From JBDKTH01 sp964558295 (GTDB taxonomy: Bacteria > Planctomycetota > Planctomycetia > Pirellulales > Thermoguttaceae): a stretch of 38,938 bases of DNA. The notes under the pieces were generated by a model. It saw only the letters and a program-made list of their open reading frames with translations. It did not search any database and was not told the origin of the DNA. The stretch covers positions 1-38,938 of the forward strand of contig CAZLDQ010000025.1 in assembly GCA_964558295.1 (NCBI GenBank). The letters are read 5' to 3'. The position numbers were made by a program, and so were the translations under genes. Shown one piece after another: positions 34,581 through 38,938 of this stretch (position 1 is its first letter; the number at the start of each line of letters is the position of its first letter).

Positions 34581-37500
34581 ATGTCTCGAATCCTTGTGTG
34601 TTTCGGCCTACCCGTTCTTCTCGTGGGCGCAATCGCTGCCGCAGGAGTGTGGCTCTATCAACGCTACTGGCAGCCGGTGCGAATCGCCTGCCTTGACTTC
34701 TCCGACACGGATTGGGCCACGTGGGAAGAGGCCGCCCGCGCGGCCGGCTACTCGATTCACCGTTACGATCTGGACGGCGTGGCCGCTGCCACGTTGGCAA
34801 ACTATCATGTCTTGTTCATTCGCGGCATGGGCCTGCACTTGAGCGGGCCGCAACTCGAATCACTTGAGAAGGCTCGTCAGGCGGGCACCCAGATCGTCGT
34901 CCTCGGCGCCACGAACGACCTCGCCCGGCAACAGAACACGCTCCCGGCCGATCGCCAGAAGCAGGTCGACCAGTACCTGCTGCACGGAGGCGAAGACAAC
35001 ATGATCGGGCTGATGCACTACCTGGCCGCGACATTTGCCGGGCGCAAGGTGAGCGTGCCGGCCGTCGTGGAAAAACCGCTCTCCGGCTTCTTCCACCTGG
35101 GCGGCGTACTGTTTGAAGATCAGGCGGCCTACGAGACTTACTTAAAGAAAGAACGTCCCAGGCTGGCGGCCGACGCGCCAAGAGTGGCCGTGTTCGGCCC
35201 TTTTCTCGATCCGCGTGACAAGCTCAACCTGCGTTGGATCGAGGAGTTGATCAAGGGATTGGAGCGGCGAGGGGTACGGGTTTACCCATTGTTTGGCAGC
35301 CGCCGAGCGTGGCAGTTTCTTGAAGAAGTCAAGCCCGACTTGATTATCTCGCTGCCCCATGGTCGACTGGCGCCCAACAATCAGGCTCCCGAGCTGTTGG
35401 CCAAGTTGAACACGCCTGCCTTGGGCGCCTTGTCGTTGCTGGAGGGAACCGCCCAGTGGCAAGCTGACCAACAAGGAATGGCTGGCGGGTTCCTGGGCCA
35501 ATCGATTACTACGCCAGAACTCGACGGCGTCATTGAGCCAATCGCCGTTACGGCCTTGGAGCCCAACGAGCGTATGGTCAAAGTGCGTACGGCGATTCCC
35601 GACCGGCTGGACAAGTTTCTTGCTCGCACGATGAACTGGCTCAATCTGCGGCGCAAGCCAAACGCCGAAAAGCGGCTCGTCATCGTCTACTATAAGAGCC
35701 CGGGGGCGGCGGCTTTGACGGCCGAGAGTCTGGAAGTTGTTCCCTCGTTGTTCAACCTACTCAAGCGGCTGGAAAAGGAAGGCTACGATCTTGGTAAAGA
35801 GCTTCCGGCCAGTGCCGAGGAGTTGGAAACGCTGATCCAAAAGAAGGGACGCACGATCGGCCAATGGGCGCTGGGGGCGTATGAGAAGTTTCTGGAGGAA
35901 GCAGAGCCGGAGATTATTCCTGCCAAGGATTACGCCCAATGGATCGCGAGCACGCTTTCGGCGAAACGCCGGGCGGACATCATTCAGACGTGGGGCCAGA
36001 TTCCCGGCAAACAGATGGTCACCGAACGCAACGGGGAACCTTGCTTGGTTGTCAGCCGGATCCGGTTTGGCAATGTCGTGATCATGCCGCAACCGACGGT
36101 AGGGGGCGTCGACGGACGCGACGACGAGATTAAGTCGATCCATGGGACGGACAAGGCCCCGCCTCACTTCTACCTGGCCGCCTACCTTTGGGCCCGTTTC
36201 GGCTATCAGGCTGACGCCATCGTACACTTCGGCACCCACGGTTCGTTGGAGTTTACCAAGGGAAAGTCTGCCTGCCTGAGCGGCGATTGTTGGCCCGACA
36301 TCCTTATTGGCGACTTACCGCACGTTTATCCTTACGTGATCAACAACATCGGGGAAGCGCTCGTGGCCAAGCGACGTTCCTACGGAGTCATCGTCTCGCA
36401 TCTGACGCCCCCCTTTACCCATGCTGGGCTCTACGGCGAGTTGGAAACGCTGCATGCCAAGATCCACGAGCTTCACGCGGCCGAAGATCCAGCCTTGAAA
36501 GAGGAGGTGCGCCGCACCATCACGGAGATGGTCCGCAAGCTTGAAATGGCCAAGGATCTCGATCTTTCGGAAAAAGAGCTCGACGCACGACTCGTCTCTG
36601 ACGATGAGGTCGAAAGGCTACACACCTATGTCCATCAGCTCAAGGACCAAAGCGTCACCGATGGGCGGCATGTCCTGGGGCGAGACTTTACCGAAGAGCA
36701 GGTGCGAGATACGGTCACCGCCATGCTCGGCAGCCGGGCGGTGGACACAGTATTAGACGTGACCGGCCAGACCAATACGCCGGGAGCCCGAGAAGACGCA
36801 CTGGCCTTGGTCCGGGCGCTGGTTGATGGTGTCCTAGACGGCAAGATCACAGCCGCGCAGTTTGAATCGGACAAAACGCCACCGAAAGCTGACAAGCAAC
36901 CTGGCAAGCCCGAGTCTCCGCTCAATCTGGCCACCTTCTGGGGCTCCGGCCCTGACGATCGGCCGAGACTGGTGAGCGATAAGTCACTCAACGAACGATT
37001 CCGCGACCTGCTGGCAACCATTCCACGGTATGCAGACGGGTTGCGTCGGTCGCCAACGCGAGAACTCGATTCGGTCACAGCCGCCCTGCGGGGAGCTTAC
37101 ATCTGGCCTTCACCGGGGGGCGATGCGGTGTTCAATCCCGAAGCAGTACCCACGGGACGCAACATGTACTCGATGAACGCCGAACAAACGCCCACCGAAG
37201 AGGCGTGGCGAGTCGGGGTACGGTTGGCGGATGAACTGCTGACCGAACATAAGCGGAAAAGCGGCGAGTATCCCAAGAAGGTTGCCTTCACGCTTTGGGG
37301 TGGGGAGTTCATCCGTGACAAGGGTGCGACGATCGCCCAAATCCTGCACCTGTTGGGCGTCCGTCCGGTACGTGACTCACGAGGCACGGTGCATGACGTG
37401 GAACTCGTCCCCGCTGCCGAGTTGAAACGCCCGCGGATCGACGTGCTCGTGCAGACCTCGGGGCAGTTTCGCGATGCAGCCGCTTCGCGAATCGCACTCA

Positions 37501-38627
37501 TCGATAAGGCCGTGCGTCTGGCGAGCTCGATCGATGAAGCCCCCACGGCCAACTATGTGCGCGAAGGCTCCGCCGCGGCCGAGTTGAAGTTGAAAGCCAA
37601 AGGTTACTCGGCCGCTGACGCCCGCGAGTTGGCCACCGCTCGAATCTTCGGCTCCGCCGGCAACCAGAGCTATGGCACCGACATCATGGGTGTCGTGGAG
37701 AAGGGAGATACGTGGGAAACGGAAAGCGAAGTAGCCGACCACTATTTGAAGAATATGGGAGGCGTCTATCGCGACGGACAGCAGTGGGGCACCTATCGTG
37801 AAGGTCTGCTGGAAATACAGCTCGCCGGAGCCGAGGTGGTCGTGCAGCCTCGATCGTCGAACATCTCCGGGCCGTTGAGCCTCGACCATGTTTACGAGTT
37901 CATGGGCGGCATCACACTCTCAATCCGTGCTAAGACGGGCAAGGATCCCACGGGCTACTTTAGCGACCAGCGACGGCCGGGGCAGGCCAGACTGACAACC
38001 GCCGTGGCGGCGATCCGCGAGGAAGCTCGCACCACGCTTTGGAATCCCCGGTTTCTCCAAGGCATCCAACGTGAAGGGGCCACAACGGCGGCCACGCTGA
38101 CAGAAACCGTGCGCAACATGTATGGCTGGAATGTGATGCAGCCCTCAGCAATCTCCGAAGGAATGTGGGAGGAAACTTACCGAGTGATGATCGAAGACCG
38201 ACATCAATTGGGAATGCGAGAGTTCTTCGAACGGAAGAATCCGTTTGCCCTCCAAGATATGACGGCTGTCATGCTGGAAACAGCACGCAAAGGGCTCTGG
38301 CAACCCTCAACCGAGGAGCTTCACCGTCTGGCGACACTTCACGCCGAGTTGGTGGCCAAGCATGGAGCCGCGTGCAGCTATGAGACTTGCGGCAACACGA
38401 AAACCCGCGAGTTTATCGAAAGCCAGTTGAACGCCCCAGACACCGAGACTGATCCAGCGACTGCCCATGCCTACCAAACGAACTTGGCTGCTGCAGTCCA
38501 GTCGACCCGTCCGATGCCGGAGGTGGAAGGAATGCAACTGGAAGAGAGGCGAGAGAAGACCGAAGCCCCCCTCTGCCGGCCCCCCCGTCGACCACGCTGG
38601 CTCTGGCTGGCTTGGTCCTGGCAGTAG
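34581..38627 (+). CDS. hmuS: CobN-family giant protein, HmuS-like tetrapyrrole (de)chelatase candidate; C-terminus frameshifted
   Basis: 1348 residues in the present frame. ATG 34581 has GGAG 8 bases upstream; an ATG at 34557 overlaps the previous stop and is the alternative. An N-terminal membrane anchor (LPVLLVGAIAAAGVWLYQRY) precedes a large extracytoplasmic CobN/ChlH-like body. The CobN signature is clear: HFGTHGSLEFTKGK (His549, His553, Glu557), then DLPHVYPYVINNIGEALVAK and SHLTPPFTHAGLYGEL. ATP-dependent CobN sits in the cytoplasm with CobS/CobT; this one is membrane-anchored, with ExbB/DUF2149 partners and no CobS/T, as in HmuS of Bacteroidota, reported to remove iron from haem. In the present frame it ends in a Trp/Arg-rich tail; a -1 shift gives a C-terminal helix (see 38566-38680). 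Cobalt chelation in B12 synthesis is the alternative. Confidence 0.85.
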   Translation: MSRILVCFGLPVLLVGAIAAAGVWLYQRYWQPVRIACLDFSDTDWATWEEAARAAGYSIHRYDLDGVAAATLANYHVLFIRGMGLHLSGPQLESLEKARQAGTQIVVLGATNDLARQQNTLPADRQKQVDQYLLHGGEDNMIGLMHYLAATFAGRKVSVPAVVEKPLSGFFHLGGVLFEDQAAYETYLKKERPRLAADAPRVAVFGPFLDPRDKLNLRWIEELIKGLERRGVRVYPLFGSRRAWQFLEEVKPDLIISLPHGRLAPNNQAPELLAKLNTPALGALSLLEGTAQWQADQQGMAGGFLGQSITTPELDGVIEPIAVTALEPNERMVKVRTAIPDRLDKFLARTMNWLNLRRKPNAEKRLVIVYYKSPGAAALTAESLEVVPSLFNLLKRLEKEGYDLGKELPASAEELETLIQKKGRTIGQWALGAYEKFLEEAEPEIIPAKDYAQWIASTLSAKRRADIIQTWGQIPGKQMVTERNGEPCLVVSRIRFGNVVIMPQPTVGGVDGRDDEIKSIHGTDKAPPHFYLAAYLWARFGYQADAIVHFGTHGSLEFTKGKSACLSGDCWPDILIGDLPHVYPYVINNIGEALVAKRRSYGVIVSHLTPPFTHAGLYGELETLHAKIHELHAAEDPALKEEVRRTITEMVRKLEMAKDLDLSEKELDARLVSDDEVERLHTYVHQLKDQSVTDGRHVLGRDFTEEQVRDTVTAMLGSRAVDTVLDVTGQTNTPGAREDALALVRALVDGVLDGKITAAQFESDKTPPKADKQPGKPESPLNLATFWGSGPDDRPRLVSDKSLNERFRDLLATIPRYADGLRRSPTRELDSVTAALRGAYIWPSPGGDAVFNPEAVPTGRNMYSMNAEQTPTEEAWRVGVRLADELLTEHKRKSGEYPKKVAFTLWGGEFIRDKGATIAQILHLLGVRPVRDSRGTVHDVELVPAAELKRPRIDVLVQTSGQFRDAAASRIALIDKAVRLASSIDEAPTANYVREGSAAAELKLKAKGYSAADARELATARIFGSAGNQSYGTDIMGVVEKGDTWETESEVADHYLKNMGGVYRDGQQWGTYREGLLEIQLAGAEVVVQPRSSNISGPLSLDHVYEFMGGITLSIRAKTGKDPTGYFSDQRRPGQARLTTAVAAIREEARTTLWNPRFLQGIQREGATTAATLTETVRNMYGWNVMQPSAISEGMWEETYRVMIEDRHQLGMREFFERKNPFALQDMTAVMLETARKGLWQPSTEELHRLATLHAELVAKHGAACSYETCGNTKTREFIESQLNAPDTETDPATAHAYQTNLAAAVQSTRPMPEVEGMQLEERREKTEAPLCRPPRRPRWLWLAWSWQ

Positions 38628-38680
38628 TCCTCGGAACGATCTTGACTGGAAGGGTTGTGAAGCGACGAGAAAGACAATGA
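38566..38680 (+). other. Poly-C tract with -1 frameshift restoring a C-terminal membrane anchor
   Basis: Two C-runs lie near the 3' end of the CobN-like gene: six C at 38566-38571 and seven C at 38580-38586. In the annotated frame the gene stops at 38627 after a Pro/Arg/Trp tail. Read in the -1 frame after either run, the same DNA encodes PSTTLALAGLVLAVVLGTIL followed by TGRVVKRRERQ and a stop at 38678-38680. This is a textbook membrane helix with a basic stop-transfer tail, unlikely by chance. One extra C would join the frames. Confidence 0.7.
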
Positions 38681-38691
38681 GAACCGATCGT

Positions 38692-38725
38692 GTAGGAGGG
38701 GCATCGGAGCTACCGTCCCTCCTAC
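38692..38725 (+). terminator. Hairpin downstream of the operon, possible terminator
   Basis: GTAGGAGGG (38692-38700) and CCCTCCTAC (38717-38725) form a perfect 9-bp stem with a 16-nt loop, beginning 12 bp after the restored stop. The sequence after it has only scattered T residues, so factor-independent termination is uncertain. Confidence 0.45.
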
Positions 38726-38807
38726 TCGACCGGTTTATTCCCTTTCCTTCACCGCCGTAATTGAAGCACCTCGGCGAGGTTCGGGCGGTACCACGGCGGA
38801 AGACTCC

Positions 38808-38938
38808 ATGAAAACACCGTGCCCGAACAGCGTCGAGGAGACGGCGAACGTACTGCCCGACGCAAACGAGATGGACGAACGGCCGTTAGGCGCCAGCGCC
38901 CGGAGTGGTTTCCGGCGGGGCCGCAGCGAACGACTGGA
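38808..38938 (+). CDS. Start of an unrecognised gene, truncated by the window edge
   Basis: ATG 38808 opens a frame of 43 codons that runs off the right edge. The peptide starts MKTPCPNSVEETANVLPDAN and is polar and Arg-rich afterwards. GGCGGAAG precedes it at a workable distance. The last 50 bases are GC-rich, so the frame could be open by chance. No family is recognised. Confidence 0.3.
   Translation, partial: MKTPCPNSVEETANVLPDANEMDERPLGASARSGFRRGRSERL

Noticed and set aside
38761..38938. Structural RNA (RNase P or tmRNA type) at the right edge
   Set aside because: The GC-rich, self-complementary look suggested it, but the conserved words of RNase P and tmRNA are absent.
1..38938. tRNA genes, CRISPR arrays, insertion sequences, phage genes
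   Set aside because: No cloverleaf with a recognisable T-arm, no regularly spaced repeats, and no transposase, integrase or structural phage protein was seen on either strand.

Overview
The window looks like a chromosomal piece of a Planctomycetota bacterium, most likely in or near the Pirellulales/Thermoguttaceae. This rests on a DUF1559 protein with a prepilin-type N-terminus, many secreted carbohydrate-active proteins scattered outside polysaccharide-utilisation loci, a lone bacterial-microcompartment shell protein, short imperfect palindromic repeats between genes, and moderately high GC. I saw no rRNA, tRNA, CRISPR array, phage or insertion sequence. Lineage is inferred from gene content only.

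Layout. 1-160: start of a truncated minus-strand gene. 161-1466: non-coding, with two REP-like units and a heptamer tandem repeat. 1467-2795: membrane-anchored protein with a papain-like C-terminal domain. 2877-4670: BNR/sialidase-like secreted protein with a CBM9-like tail. 5032-18791: a glucan block, with a secreted (alpha/alpha)-barrel protein facing a two-gene minus-strand operon that encodes an ABC exporter fused to DUF1854 and a 2955-residue cyclic beta-1,2-glucan synthase (NdvB/ChvB type). 19383-21821: small membrane peptide and a Uup-type ABC-F ATPase. 22035-29772: a GH-A-like secreted glycosidase, a cupin, a tandem-domain BMC shell protein, an AlkA-type DNA glycosylase, an internally deleted NAD(P)-binding protein, a small membrane protein, and a GH39-like glycosidase. 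30010-31116: an omptin-family outer-membrane protease with its catalytic residues present.

31185-38680 is the most interesting region. A sigma70-type promoter (TTGATA, 17-bp spacer, TATATT) overlaps a 15/19 match to the Fur box. It is followed by a roughly 440-nt leader with several hairpins and then five closely spaced genes: DUF1559 pseudopilin-like protein, polytopic membrane protein, MotA/TolQ/ExbB channel, DUF2149 protein and a giant CobN-family protein. The last four correspond to the HmuT-U-V-S set known from Bacteroidota haem-uptake operons, where HmuS is a CobN-like haem dechelatase. I infer an iron-regulated, proton-motive-force-linked system for tetrapyrrole metal removal or uptake. 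The CobN/HmuS-like protein ends in the wrong frame: a -1 shift at a poly-C tract restores a C-terminal transmembrane anchor, so the gene is either frameshifted, phase-variable, or carries a homopolymer error.

Most downstream entries name families from recognised motifs, not from a database search. Start codons were moved inward where a Shine-Dalgarno sequence or signal peptide supported it.
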